Positions 34,264 through 42,261 are shown, numbered from the stretch's first letter. The stretch: DNA of 49,075 bases from an uncultured Oscillospiraceae bacterium (GCA_902497145.1 CABVDR010000012.1:1-49075); one strand, 5' to 3'. The notes: generated by a model not told the origin, from the letters alone. A program made the numbers and translations.

Positions 34264-35658
34264 ATGCGTCGATGGAGAGAGAAGCTGTCTAGTTTGAAAA
34301 TGCCCCATACCTATGTGATTTTAACGATCATCTTGCTTGCGGTGGTGGTTTTGTGCTACTTGATTCCCGCAGGTGAGTATACCCGTGCGGTAGACCCGGT
34401 CAGCGGGAATACAGTCGTTTTACCCGATTCGTTCCACTTTACCCAAGGGAAACGGCCAGGTTTGTTTGACATTTTTCTGGCACTGCAGCGGGGATATGTA
34501 GATGCAGCGGATATTCTATTCCTCATTGTGTTTGCTTATGGATATGTCTACATGCTGACTAAGAACGGCACACTGAACAACGCGATTCATGTCTTGATCC
34601 GGAGAATGAAGGACAAGACCTATCTGTTGATCCCGGTGTTTATGATGCTGTTCGGGATCTTAGGGTCCACGCTGGGGATTTTTGAAGAGACGTATGGCTT
34701 GGTAGCTGTCTTTGTGGGAATTGGACTTGCTCTGGGCTATGATGGCCTGGTGGGCGGCGCAGTGGTCTACGTGGGCGTAGCCACCGGCTTTGCCGCCGCC
34801 ACCACAAATCCTTTCTCTGTGGGCATTGCCCAGAGCATTGCCGAGGTGCCCATCAACTCCGGTCTTCTTTACCGGCTGGTCATTTTCCTGGTGTTTCAAT
34901 CTGTGGCTATCTGGTATGTGATGCGCTATGCCAAAAAGGTAAAAGCCCATCCGGAAAAGTCGGTGATGTATGGGGTGCCCATGGAGTTCACGCCCCCCGA
35001 TGTCCACGACACCAACGGGGAATTTACCCTGCGGCAGAAGCTGTGCCTGCTGCTGTTTTTTGTCACCATTGGCCTGCTGCTCTTCGGCACCATGAAGCTG
35101 GGGTGGTACATCAACGAAATTGCGGCCATGTTTTTGATGATGGCAGTGATAACCGGAGTTGTCAGCGGCTACTCTGCCACGGAGATCTGCAACACGTATA
35201 TTGAATCGACCAAGTCGGTGGTGTCCTCCATCTTGATCATTGGTTTTACCCGGGGCATCCTGCTTACCATGCAGGACGCCATGATCTCAGATACGGTGGT
35301 CTATGGGCTGTCCAAACTGCTGGATTCCTCCAACAAGATGATTTCGGCGGTGGGGATGCTGGTTCTTCAGAATGTGATCAACTTTTTTATCACCGGTTCC
35401 TCCAGTCAAGCCACCATCACCATGCCCATTATGACGCCGGTGGCGGACATTGTGGGACTCAACCGCCAGACCGCTGTACTGGCCTATTGCTTCGGCGACG
35501 GCTTTTCCGATATGTTCTGGCCCACCGCCTGTACGCTCAATTGCGGGCTGATGGGCGTTCCGCTCAACAAGTGGTACAAGTTTATCGGGCCGCTGTTTTT
35601 CATCATGGTGGTGCTTCAGGTATTTTTTATTGCGCTGTCTGTGGTGGTCTATCCGTAA
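34264..35658 (+). CDS. YfcC-family membrane transporter, second copy
   Basis: A 464-aa paralogue of the transporter at 31562, collinear over its whole length (MPHTYVILT, IPAGEYTR, ALQRGYVDAADILFLIVFAYGYVYMLTKNGT, GSSSQATITMPIMTP), with about twelve membrane segments. It differs mainly in the loops and in codon choice, so it is an older duplicate rather than a recent copy. GGGAGAA precedes the ATG. As the last gene of the operon it may take up a related substrate or work as an exchanger. A bidirectional terminator follows at 35696. Confidence 0.9.
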   Translation: MRRWREKLSSLKMPHTYVILTIILLAVVVLCYLIPAGEYTRAVDPVSGNTVVLPDSFHFTQGKRPGLFDIFLALQRGYVDAADILFLIVFAYGYVYMLTKNGTLNNAIHVLIRRMKDKTYLLIPVFMMLFGILGSTLGIFEETYGLVAVFVGIGLALGYDGLVGGAVVYVGVATGFAAATTNPFSVGIAQSIAEVPINSGLLYRLVIFLVFQSVAIWYVMRYAKKVKAHPEKSVMYGVPMEFTPPDVHDTNGEFTLRQKLCLLLFFVTIGLLLFGTMKLGWYINEIAAMFLMMAVITGVVSGYSATEICNTYIESTKSVVSSILIIGFTRGILLTMQDAMISDTVVYGLSKLLDSSNKMISAVGMLVLQNVINFFITGSSSQATITMPIMTPVADIVGLNRQTAVLAYCFGDGFSDMFWPTACTLNCGLMGVPLNKWYKFIGPLFFIMVVLQVFFIALSVVVYP

Positions 35659-35695
35659 GCAATTTCTCAGCCTATCTTGTTATCTGCATCTCCCC

Positions 35696-35750
35696 TAAAA
35701 AAGAGCCGATCACCGCAGCACAAGTCTGTTTGGTGATCGGCTCTGTCTTT
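35696..35750. terminator. Bidirectional rho-independent terminator
   Basis: A 13-bp perfect stem (35702-35714 with 35732-35744). The minus strand has six T residues, the plus strand GTCTTTAT. It separates the YfcC operon from the convergent VanZ-domain gene. Confidence 0.8.
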
Positions 35751-35819
35751 ATGGTTGGATCCAGGCGGATGCTTATCAGGCAGCATACTGGTCCGACAGC
35801 ATAAAGGCATTTCGCCCGC

Positions 35820-37247
35820 TTATTTCAGCGCGGCCACGTAGTCGGTTATGGTTCCCTGATCCTGGAGCTGCAGCTCCAGGCAGTAGACCGGCTGGTAAAA
35901 GCCCTTGGTATCCGCTTTCCAGCCCAGGGTACAGGAAAGAACCTTCACCTGCGTTACCTGCTCGTATTCCAGCAGCGCGCCTTGAAAACTGCGGCCGTTC
36001 TGCAGCTGCTGGACGGCCTGCGCGGGGCTTAAAATGGGTTCTTCCTGACAGGGTGTCAAGGCAGCCAGATCATAGTAGATGGTGTTCAGCTCGGTCTTGC
36101 CGTCTTCATAGTACAGCGAACAGCGCAGCGGTCCATAGAACACCTCACCTTCTGCCCCATAAACCAGCTCCGCCGCCCCGCTTGCGGTGTAAAATCCATT
36201 TCCTTCCGAAGGCTGAATGGTAAGCTGCATTCCTTCCGGAACCACGATCCCCCACCCACGCAGGATGGACAGAATGTCGTCCGGGGAGATTTCCTCCGGC
36301 GGGGCCTCAAAGACGGGGGTGGTGTCCTGGCCAAGGTCATATTGCCAGGTGCCGTCCAGCTTGTTTACCAGCAGAAAGTCCCCGGTGAAGTGGTTGCAAA
36401 ACCAGGTGGTATCATCGTAGTAGTAGATATTCTCAATGGTAAAGCCTACACGTTGAGCAAATTGAGTTGCAAACTGCTCACAGGCCGCCCAGTCCAGCCG
36501 GCCCGCTTGATAGACCTGGGCGGTGGTAGGGGTGTCCTCCGGTGTAAACGCCAACTCCCACTCTACCGCTTTCAGGTTTGCCGTCATGGCAGGTGCGTCC
36601 GGCAAATTGCCATAGGGCTTCATCTGGTAGGACACAAAGATCCCGGTCAGTACCAGGGCCAGAGCCGCCGGTATGGAGAGATAGGCAAGGCAATGTGTTT
36701 TCCAGCTTGGTTTCCGCTCCCTAAGGGTCTGAATCAGCATAATAAGGCCCCACCCTACCATGGCTCCCAGGGTGTTGGTAAACAGGTCGTCCACATCGAA
36801 CATCCCCCGCCCTGTGGCCAGCTGTCCCAGCTCGATGGCCAGGGAGATGCCAAAGCCGGACAGCAGCATAACGTACCATCTGCGGAAGATCCTGGACAGC
36901 AGAGGGAGCAGAATGCCCAGCGGTACAAACAGGGCGATGTTCAGCAGTACATTGAGCCACACCCGCAGGGCAAACTGGTTCCAGGCCTCTTTCCAGGCCA
37001 GAAACAGGTGGAAGTTCCACTGCCGGTACCCCGGCTCCCCGCGGAACAGGGTGACAAACAGGGTCAGCCCCAGCCATGCGATGAGCAGCAGCAGGGCGGC
37101 CGCCTTTTTCCAGGGAAAGGACCGTCCTTGTTTCCGGGCAATCCCCCACGCTGCGGCCAGCCCCACCACACAGAGCAAAACGGCCGGGACCGCAAAGCGG
37201 ACTCCCCGATGAAACAGATATAGAATGTATTGAAGGAAGTCGTTCAT
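35820..37247 (-). CDS. VanZ-domain membrane protein with large extracellular domain
   Basis: A 475-aa protein. Residues 1-205 contain about six membrane helices and a VanZ-like core (NVLLNIALFVPLGILLPLL ... GFGISLAIELGQLATGRGMFDVDDLFTNTLGAMVGW), the family linked to low-level teicoplanin resistance. A C-terminal extracellular region of about 260 residues follows, with repeated beta-strand stretches (LAFTPEDTPTTAQVYQAG, YYDDTTWFCNHFTGDFLL) of unknown function. ATG 37247 is chosen because AGGGGG lies 8 bases upstream; ATG 37256 would be inside that spacing. A 29-bp tandem duplication sits directly upstream and OmpR-type repeats lie beyond it. Confidence 0.85.
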   Translation of the reverse strand: MNDFLQYILYLFHRGVRFAVPAVLLCVVGLAAAWGIARKQGRSFPWKKAAALLLLIAWLGLTLFVTLFRGEPGYRQWNFHLFLAWKEAWNQFALRVWLNVLLNIALFVPLGILLPLLSRIFRRWYVMLLSGFGISLAIELGQLATGRGMFDVDDLFTNTLGAMVGWGLIMLIQTLRERKPSWKTHCLAYLSIPAALALVLTGIFVSYQMKPYGNLPDAPAMTANLKAVEWELAFTPEDTPTTAQVYQAGRLDWAACEQFATQFAQRVGFTIENIYYYDDTTWFCNHFTGDFLLVNKLDGTWQYDLGQDTTPVFEAPPEEISPDDILSILRGWGIVVPEGMQLTIQPSEGNGFYTASGAAELVYGAEGEVFYGPLRCSLYYEDGKTELNTIYYDLAALTPCQEEPILSPAQAVQQLQNGRSFQGALLEYEQVTQVKVLSCTLGWKADTKGFYQPVYCLELQLQDQGTITDYVAALK

Positions 37248-37263
37248 GGCAGGCATCCCCCTT

Positions 37264-37321
37264 TTATCTTGTTCTGGTATATGATTATCATATTATCTTG
37301 TTCTGGTATATGATTATCATA
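37264..37321. repeat. Perfect 29-bp tandem duplication in the vanZ-like leader
   Basis: Two identical 29-bp units, 37264-37292 and 37293-37321, in direct contact. Each unit holds the near-palindrome ATGATTATCAT. The pair lies between the ribosome site of the VanZ gene and its likely promoter, so it either lengthens the 5' leader or doubles an operator. Confidence 0.9.
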
Positions 37322-37341
37322 ACATAAAAAGGAAGCCGGTT

Positions 37342-37359
37342 TTCTTAACTTCTTCTTAA
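37342..37359 (-). promoter_or_regulatory. Paired TTAAGAA boxes, possible response-regulator site
   Basis: On the minus strand TTAAGAA occurs twice (37359-37353 and 37348-37342) with an 11-bp period, upstream of AT-rich -10-like sequence (TATGTT, 37326-37321). This is the usual layout of an OmpR-family-activated promoter; no regulator gene is adjacent. Confidence 0.4.
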
Positions 37360-37409
37360 TTCTTGGCGTGTCTGCCATCGCCCAATCGCTGCGCCGCCGT
37401 TGAGACGAG

Positions 37410-37455
37410 AAGACCTCAGAGGGTCCGCTTGGCCGGACCCTCTGAGGTCTTTTCC
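37410..37455. terminator. Long hairpin terminator downstream of the cupin gene
   Basis: A perfect 18-bp stem (37410-37427 with 37434-37451) and six-base loop, with TTTTCC on the plus side and TTCTCGTC on the minus side. It ends the cupin transcript. Confidence 0.7.
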
Positions 37456-37482
37456 ATAGTCTGATGGAAGGAACGGAGCGGA

Positions 37483-37929
37483 TCATTCCTCTTGTTTGGA
37501 GGCGTCCGCCTTTGTGGGGTGAACCGTCCCCTTGGGGTGGTGCGGCGGCGCGTAGATGGAGGAGAGCTTCAGCGGGCAGTCCCCTGTACTGCGCAGGTTG
37601 TGCCACATGCCGGCCGGGACAAAAACCCCGTCCCCGGGATTCAGGCGGCGCTGAAATCCCAGCTTTTCCTTGCAGGTACCCATGCAGATGAATGCCTGCC
37701 CCTGTTCCACCCGGAGGAACTGATCCGTGTCCGAGTGCAGCTCCAGCCCGATCTCCCCGCCCACGGGGATGCACATCAGGGTCATCTGCAGGCAGGAACC
37801 GGTCCAGAATGCAGTGCGGAAGTTGGTGTTCTGCCGGGCCGCTCCAGGAATGTTGGCGGCAAAGGGCGCCGGGCCGCGGTCGCTTCCCCGGGCGCCGCAG
37901 CTGCACGGCTGTAACGATTGAGAGTCCAT
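37483..37929 (-). CDS. Cupin-domain protein
   Basis: A 148-aa protein. Residues about 50-130 form one cupin barrel: MCIPVGGEIGLELHSDTDQFLRVEQGQAFI carries motif 1 (G-x5-H-x3-D/E-Q/E) and NPGDGVFVPAGMWHNLRS motif 2, giving metal ligands at the His/Asp/Glu/His positions. An N-terminal Cys pair (PCSCG) is an unusual addition. Stand-alone cupins of this type bind a metal and a small sugar or acid; the substrate is unknown. ATG 37929 has AAAGGAG upstream; the TTG at 37950 contains that box and is rejected. Confidence 0.85.
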   Translation of the reverse strand: MDSQSLQPCSCGARGSDRGPAPFAANIPGAARQNTNFRTAFWTGSCLQMTLMCIPVGGEIGLELHSDTDQFLRVEQGQAFICMGTCKEKLGFQRRLNPGDGVFVPAGMWHNLRSTGDCPLKLSSIYAPPHHPKGTVHPTKADASKQEE

Positions 37930-38052
37930 ATACGTTGCTCCTTTTTCCAAAGTACTTTATTCTATGTATCTGCCCGGGCTTTGTGCATGACCGGTATAGG
38001 GGGATAGGTATTTGGGGCAGACTAGGGAAAACTAAGAAAGGGAGGCAGTTTC

Positions 38053-38214
38053 ATGGCGAAAAAAGGTATGGCCCGTCCGGAGTGGACTCACACACAGCCC
38101 CACAACGAGGTCCCGCCCGTTCCGCAGATCCAGGGAAAGGCCAAGCACGGAAAAGAGCGGGCAAAGCCCATTATTGACGGCACGTCGGGTCCCGATGAAA
38201 AGGTGTACCACTAA
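38053..38214 (+). CDS. Small conserved clostridial protein, 53 aa
   Basis: A short gene with a clear ribosome site (GGGAGG, 38040-38045) 7 bases before ATG 38053. The product begins MAKKGMARPEWTHTQPHNE and ends PIIDGTSGPDEKVYH; it is rich in Lys, Pro and Gly with no membrane segment. I recall near-identical patterns (MAKKGM...NEVPPVPEIQGKAK...KVYH) as a conserved hypothetical protein of Oscillospiraceae and relatives, so it is very likely real. The basic, proline-rich make-up suggests a disordered protein, perhaps a nucleic-acid or spore-associated one, but no function is known. Confidence 0.8.
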   Translation: MAKKGMARPEWTHTQPHNEVPPVPQIQGKAKHGKERAKPIIDGTSGPDEKVYH

Positions 38215-38221
38215 GATGCAG

Positions 38222-38250
38222 AAAGCGGCCGGGGAGCTTCCCCGGCCGCT
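38222..38250. terminator. Hairpin between convergent genes
   Basis: A 12-13-bp G+C-rich stem (about 38223-38235 with 38238-38250). The flanking T-runs are weak; it lies between the small gene and the convergent membrane gene. Confidence 0.6.
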
Positions 38251-38261
38251 TGGCCTATTTG

Positions 38262-39809
38262 TTAGGAGCTGCTTCGTTTTACCACAAGGAAATAGTGCTC
38301 TGTCTCCGCTTCCAGCGCCACGGTCTTGATGCCTGCGTCCAGGTCAAAGCCGAAGTTCTGCCACAGGATTTCGATCTGTCCCCGGTCCTCCAGGGTGGCG
38401 GTCTGCTCCGTACAGGCGAGGTTGGAGCCCAGGGTGGTCATCAGGTCGTAGCCCCGTGCCCCCTCGTTTGCCCGCTGGCAGGAGTGGTTGTAGCTGGAAT
38501 CTTTTTTCATAGAGGCGGTCACGGTAAGGCTGCCCCCGGCGGGAACCGTCACCTGCGCCTCCAGCCAGCACACCCGCTGGCAGCTCTCCACCTCATTGAA
38601 CAGGTCCTCCAGGGGGCCGTAGGTGTACCGCTGGGTACTCTGGGGTGCCAGGGGGCCATAGAGCAGCATTTGATCTACCACCGACTGATCATAGCGCTCC
38701 AGGATATCCGGGTCTGGCTGCGCGCCATCCATCCTGTCCCCGCAGTACAGGGTCAGCACCTCCCGGAGCACGACGTCCAGGCTGCTCTCATACCGCTCCA
38801 CCGTTACCCCGCAGTCCTCCAGCACGGGGGTGTCCGGGTCCGTCCCTCCCAAGGCATAGCCGGCGGCGGTCAGATTTGTGACATCCTCCCCCAGCACCAA
38901 CAGGTAGCAGGGCTGTCCGTAGTTTGAGTCCCCTTCCTCCGGGATGAAGAAGCTCTGGACCATGCTCCCATTCTCCAGGTCATAGGCGCCCCCATTGAAG
39001 CCGTAGCTCAATACATGGGTCTGTTCGTAATCCAGCTCCATGGACACCCGGATGGTGGGATTGGAGGCCTCCTCACGCGGGGAAACATAGGGGTCGGTAA
39101 GCTTGTAGACGGTCACCGGCACTTGACTTACATCTGGGAGTTCCTCCAGGGATCCGGACAGATATCTGCCGTCGGAGAGCAGGGCCTGGTAGTCCTCCCA
39201 GCTGGTTGGGCCGGTGAGGCTGCTGCTGTGCTCCCCGTCCCACCAGGTGTCGTCCAGGCTTCCCTTAAAGAAGCCTGCGTAGCTCCCCCAATGGGAGACA
39301 GTCTCCAGTTCCTCCCCCTCCGCCTCCAGCACCGGCTGGTTGTCCAGGGAGAGGTTGGTGACAAAGGGGTAAAGCAAGGTGAGGGTCTGCTCCGTTTCCT
39401 CATGGTTGGTCAAAGTGTACTCGTCGGTGACCAGGATAGAGTCCTCATACCGCTCCAGTTCCCGTTCCGCGTCCCACACCGGCACCCAGGGTGCAAAGTC
39501 CAGGGTGATGGCCCTCTGGGCGGTGATAGTTTTGTTTTCCTCCCCCAATGTCATGGGGAGCACCGGTCCGGCGTAGAACTGGAAGGTGATGGCTCCGTCC
39601 GCTCCGCTGACCGGCTGGGTGGAGCGCCCGCCCAGCAGGGGGATGCGTCCGGTGACGATCCCAACCACCAGGCATAGACAGGCGGCCATGGCCGCCCAGC
39701 CCATCCAGCGCCGGTGCCGGCGCTTTTTTCTGAGCTCCAGGGCCGGATCCACGGTCTCGTCCTTCAGGTCGCTGATGGCCTCAAAGAGGCGCTCGCTCTG
39801 TTCGCTCAT
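38262..39809 (-). CDS. Membrane-anchored sigma-factor partner, likely anti-sigma or effector
   Basis: A 515-aa protein with a cytoplasmic N-terminus of about 35 residues (MSEQSERLFEAISDLKDETVDPALELRKKRR), one membrane helix (about 36-54) and an extracellular domain of about 450 residues rich in beta strands. It starts inside the stop of an ECF sigma gene (ATGA, 39806-39809). A short cytoplasmic tail of this size beginning with FEAISDLKDE is what clostridial ECF partners use to bind their sigma factor, so an anti-sigma role is the best guess; the ectodomain would sense the envelope. I do not recognise the ectodomain family. Confidence 0.75.
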   Translation of the reverse strand: MSEQSERLFEAISDLKDETVDPALELRKKRRHRRWMGWAAMAACLCLVVGIVTGRIPLLGGRSTQPVSGADGAITFQFYAGPVLPMTLGEENKTITAQRAITLDFAPWVPVWDAERELERYEDSILVTDEYTLTNHEETEQTLTLLYPFVTNLSLDNQPVLEAEGEELETVSHWGSYAGFFKGSLDDTWWDGEHSSSLTGPTSWEDYQALLSDGRYLSGSLEELPDVSQVPVTVYKLTDPYVSPREEASNPTIRVSMELDYEQTHVLSYGFNGGAYDLENGSMVQSFFIPEEGDSNYGQPCYLLVLGEDVTNLTAAGYALGGTDPDTPVLEDCGVTVERYESSLDVVLREVLTLYCGDRMDGAQPDPDILERYDQSVVDQMLLYGPLAPQSTQRYTYGPLEDLFNEVESCQRVCWLEAQVTVPAGGSLTVTASMKKDSSYNHSCQRANEGARGYDLMTTLGSNLACTEQTATLEDRGQIEILWQNFGFDLDAGIKTVALEAETEHYFLVVKRSSS

Positions 39810-40363
39810 AGCACCACGCCCTCCTTCTCCAGCGCCTGGCGCAGGCTCTGGCGCAGCCGACGTAGCCGCTGGGACAGCACGTTAGGGGAACAGCCCGCAG
39901 CGGAGGCCAGGTCCTTCACCGCCTCTCCGCACCAGTAACGGCGGAGAAACAGGTCCCGCTCCTCCATGTTCAGGGTCTGAAGCCACCGCTCCACCGACCG
40001 GGCCACCTCCCGGGCCTCCCACTGAGCTTCAGCGCTGGGGACGGCAGGGACGCACTCCTCCAGTTCCAGCACCAGGGCGTCCATCCCCTGTCCCCGTTTC
40101 ACGCTGCGGCGGGCCCGCCAGCGGTCGATGGACAGGTTGCGCACAATGCGGCACAGGTAGGCCCGCAGGCTGGTGGGCCGCTGGGGCGGCATGGTGTTCC
40201 AGGCCCGGTGCCAGGTGTCATTGACGCACTCCTCCGCGTCGGGGCGGCTTTGCAGAATGTTGTAGGAGACGCTGCGGCACACCGGGCCGTACTTCTCCTC
40301 CGAGGCGGCGATGGCCCGCTCCTCCCGCTGCCAGTACCAGGCGATAATTTCCTTGTCCTCCAT
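39806..40363 (-). CDS. ECF-type RNA polymerase sigma factor
   Basis: A 185-aa sigma-70-family factor. Region 2 spans about 20-95 (DAEECVNDTWHRAWN, then LRAYLCRIVRNLSIDRWRARR, the core-binding and -10-recognition helices); region 4 spans about 125-180 (MEERDLFLRRYWCGEAVKDLASAAGCSPNVLSQRLRRLR, the -35-recognition helix-turn-helix). There is no region 1 or 3, as in ECF factors. AGGGGGAG precedes the ATG. The downstream membrane gene overlaps by four bases and probably controls it. Target promoters are not visible in the window. Confidence 0.93.
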   Translation of the reverse strand: MEDKEIIAWYWQREERAIAASEEKYGPVCRSVSYNILQSRPDAEECVNDTWHRAWNTMPPQRPTSLRAYLCRIVRNLSIDRWRARRSVKRGQGMDALVLELEECVPAVPSAEAQWEAREVARSVERWLQTLNMEERDLFLRRYWCGEAVKDLASAAGCSPNVLSQRLRRLRQSLRQALEKEGVVL

Positions 40364-40487
40364 GTCTGCTCCCCCTCCCTCCTGGTCTCTTCACCCTTCT
40401 GGACGGAATGTTGGAGGAAATGTGACCAAAAATCTCGTTTTTATTTTACCATGGAAGAAAAATCCTGCCAATGCCCTCTTGCTGGCA

Positions 40488-40516
40488 TTGCACAATGTCC
40501 GCCCCTGTGCTACAAT
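40488..40516 (+). promoter_or_regulatory. Sigma-A promoter of the SdpI-like gene
   Basis: TTGCAC (40488-40493), a 17-bp spacer and TACAAT (40511-40516), 44 bases before ATG 40561. Confidence 0.65.
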
Positions 40517-40560
40517 TTACCCCGTTGGTTGAAAATTTCCCGGAAAAGAGGGGTTACTTG

Positions 40561-40908
40561 ATGTATCCGCTTTGTGTTTTTGTTGCGCTGCTGCCTCCGG
40601 TGGCCATGCTGATCGTGGGGATCTGGTGGAAGATCCGTCCCCCGAGACTGGAGGGCAAGGGGCTTGCCTACCGCACCCAGTTGTCCACCAAGAGCCCGGA
40701 GGCCTGGGCCTTTGCCCACAAGCACTGTGCCAGGCTGTGGGTGCGCATGGGGGCCATTTTGACCGTGGCGGCCGGAGCTGCCATGTGCTTGTTGCGGGAC
40801 CAGGACTACCAGACCTTCCTGATCTGGATTCTGGTGGGTGAGATGGCTCTGTTCTGCGTGACCGCCTTTTTGGTAGATGCCCTGCTGAAGGCGAAGTTTG
40901 AAGAATAA
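40561..40908 (+). CDS. SdpI-family small membrane protein
   Basis: A 115-aa protein with three predicted membrane helices (about 3-22, 62-78 and 86-105). Between the first two is the SdpI-family signature GLAYRTQLSTKSPEAWAFAHK, comparable to the GyRT..S..s.eaW..A pattern of SdpI, the immunity protein against the SdpC toxin of Bacillus. Many SdpI homologues without a linked toxin are of unknown role; no toxin gene is seen here. AGAGGGG precedes ATG 40561. It has its own promoter and a terminator at 40932. Confidence 0.82.
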   Translation: MYPLCVFVALLPPVAMLIVGIWWKIRPPRLEGKGLAYRTQLSTKSPEAWAFAHKHCARLWVRMGAILTVAAGAAMCLLRDQDYQTFLIWILVGEMALFCVTAFLVDALLKAKFEE

Positions 40909-40929
40909 ATCCTCAGGACAAAAAACGAA

Positions 40930-40965
40930 GAGGCCCATTCGGCGTTCGCCGAATGGGCCATTTTT
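40930..40965. terminator. Bidirectional rho-independent terminator
   Basis: A 12-bp perfect stem (40932-40943 with 40948-40959), loop GTTC, then ATTTTTC on the plus strand and CTTCGTTTTT on the minus strand. It serves the SdpI-like and amidase genes. Confidence 0.85.
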
Positions 40966-41666
40966 CATCCCTGGGACAGACATACGCTGGCGGCTACGGC
41001 GGCCAGTTTCGTCTGGTATTCCTCCTGCCGCAGCATGGCCTCCTCCTCCGGGTTGGAGAGGAAGCCGCACTCTACCAACACCGCCGGACAGTCCACATGG
41101 TTCATTAGGTACACATTGTCTCCGATGGGCTTGGCCTGCCGGCTGTTGTCGGGCTGCAGGTTGGTCTGGAGGGCCGTTTGGAAGGTCTCCGCCAGGGCCT
41201 GGGAGCCCTGAGTGGGGGCGTAAAAGACCTGGGAGCCGTGGTAGCGGCTCTGGGGGAACATGTTCTGGTGGATGCTCACCAGCACTGCTCCCTCCAGAGC
41301 CTGGACTGTCTCGGCCCGGTTGTGGAGATCGGACACCTTCTTCTCCCGCAGGGTCTTGGCCTCCGGGTCGTGGAGGGAGATGTCCTCCTCCCGCATCAGG
41401 TAACAGTTCTTTCCATAAAAGCCCAACAGGACGTCCAGCCGCTTGGCAATAGCCAGGTTGATCTGGCTCTCCGGTACCTCGGTTATGGACACCGCGCCGC
41501 CGTCCTCCCCTCCATGGCCCGGGTCCACCACCCACACCCGCTCTCCCTCTGGCCAGGAAGCCGCCGGAGTTGCCGGGCCAAGGTAGGTCTGGAGCAGCAT
41601 ACCCGCGCTCACTACCGCCAGCAGCCCGGCCAAAATCAATAAGGAACCCCATTTCATCCGCTTCAA
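40965..41666 (-). CDS. cwlD: N-acetylmuramoyl-L-alanine amidase, CwlD-like
   Basis: A 233-aa exported amidase. An N-terminal membrane helix (about 8-26) is followed by an Amidase_3 domain (about 48-230): the zinc ligands are in VVDPGHGGEDGG, the glutamate in PESQINLAIAK, and the histidine in LVSIHQNMFP, with the catalytic glutamate in VLVECGFLSNPEEE. Size and organisation match CwlD, which makes muramic lactam in the spore cortex and is needed for germination. The TTG at 41666 is preferred since GGGGAGA lies 5 bases upstream, while ATG 41657 is too far. It diverges from cotJ spore-coat genes, which supports a sporulation role. Confidence 0.82.
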   Translation of the reverse strand: MKRMKWGSLLILAGLLAVVSAGMLLQTYLGPATPAASWPEGERVWVVDPGHGGEDGGAVSITEVPESQINLAIAKRLDVLLGFYGKNCYLMREEDISLHDPEAKTLREKKVSDLHNRAETVQALEGAVLVSIHQNMFPQSRYHGSQVFYAPTQGSQALAETFQTALQTNLQPDNSRQAKPIGDNVYLMNHVDCPAVLVECGFLSNPEEEAMLRQEEYQTKLAAVAASVCLSQG

Positions 41667-41798
41667 CGATATCTCCCCCCTCCCCTTATCATATGGAGTG
41701 CGGGGGCGGACTATGTACCCGCTCTGCCGCTGCTGCATAGGATGCGTCGGGAGGCCCTGGGTCTCCCAATCCCAACTGAGGAGGAGTTTATTTTGAAT

Positions 41799-42260
41799 AT
41801 GGAAAACGGCGGCGGCTCCTGCCCCCTGCCCAGCTGCCCGGACCGATATGGCACCCTGCCGTCCTGCGCCGGGCTGTCCGTGCCCTATGTTCCCTTCCAG
41901 CAGGAAGGTTCTCAGAAATACAGCCAGAGCGATGCGTTGAGCAACGGCACGCTCTTTCCCGGCCTGAACCTTCCCTTCCATCTGAAGGTGGAGGGCAGCA
42001 CCGTCCCCTCCGGCCCTCTGGCCGAGCTCCAGGCCCTGGAGTTTGTGGTGGCAGAGCTGGGGATGTATCTGGATACACACGCCGACGACCAGGAGGCATT
42101 TGCTCTGTATCAGAAGTACGCTGCCATGGAGAAGAGTGCCCGGGAGGCCTACCAGGCCAAGTTCGGCCCTCTCACCCAGAGTGCCGCGGCCAGCGGGGAG
42201 AGCTACCAGTGGCTCAAGGAGCCCTGGCCCTGGAATTTTGAGCAGAACGAGGTGAAGTGA
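41799..42260 (+). CDS. CotJA-CotJB fusion, spore coat proteins
   Basis: A 153-aa protein joining two spore-coat polypeptides that are usually separate. The N-terminal part (about 14-55) has the CotJA pattern PSCAGLSVPYVPFQ and ALSNGTLFPGLNLPFH. The C-terminal part (about 70-150) is CotJB: LAELQALEFVVAELGMYLDTHADDQEAF, then YQWLKEPWPWNFE. The usual CotJA stop and CotJB start are absent and the frame is open throughout. The start is uncertain: ATG 41799, or TTG 41793, which has better spacing from GGAGGAG. The next gene, cotJC, starts two bases after the stop, so all three functions stay together in one operon. Confidence 0.85.
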   Translation: MENGGGSCPLPSCPDRYGTLPSCAGLSVPYVPFQQEGSQKYSQSDALSNGTLFPGLNLPFHLKVEGSTVPSGPLAELQALEFVVAELGMYLDTHADDQEAFALYQKYAAMEKSAREAYQAKFGPLTQSAAASGESYQWLKEPWPWNFEQNEVK

Positions 42261-42261
42261 G

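Noticed and set aside
37264..37321. Possible CRISPR-like repeats
   Set aside because: Two 29-bp copies touch each other without spacers and there are no cas genes, so this is a tandem duplication.
37244..37906. 220-codon minus-strand frame spanning the tandem repeat and the cupin gene
   Set aside because: It is out of frame with the cupin gene and crosses a terminator and the vanZ-like leader; it is a shadow.
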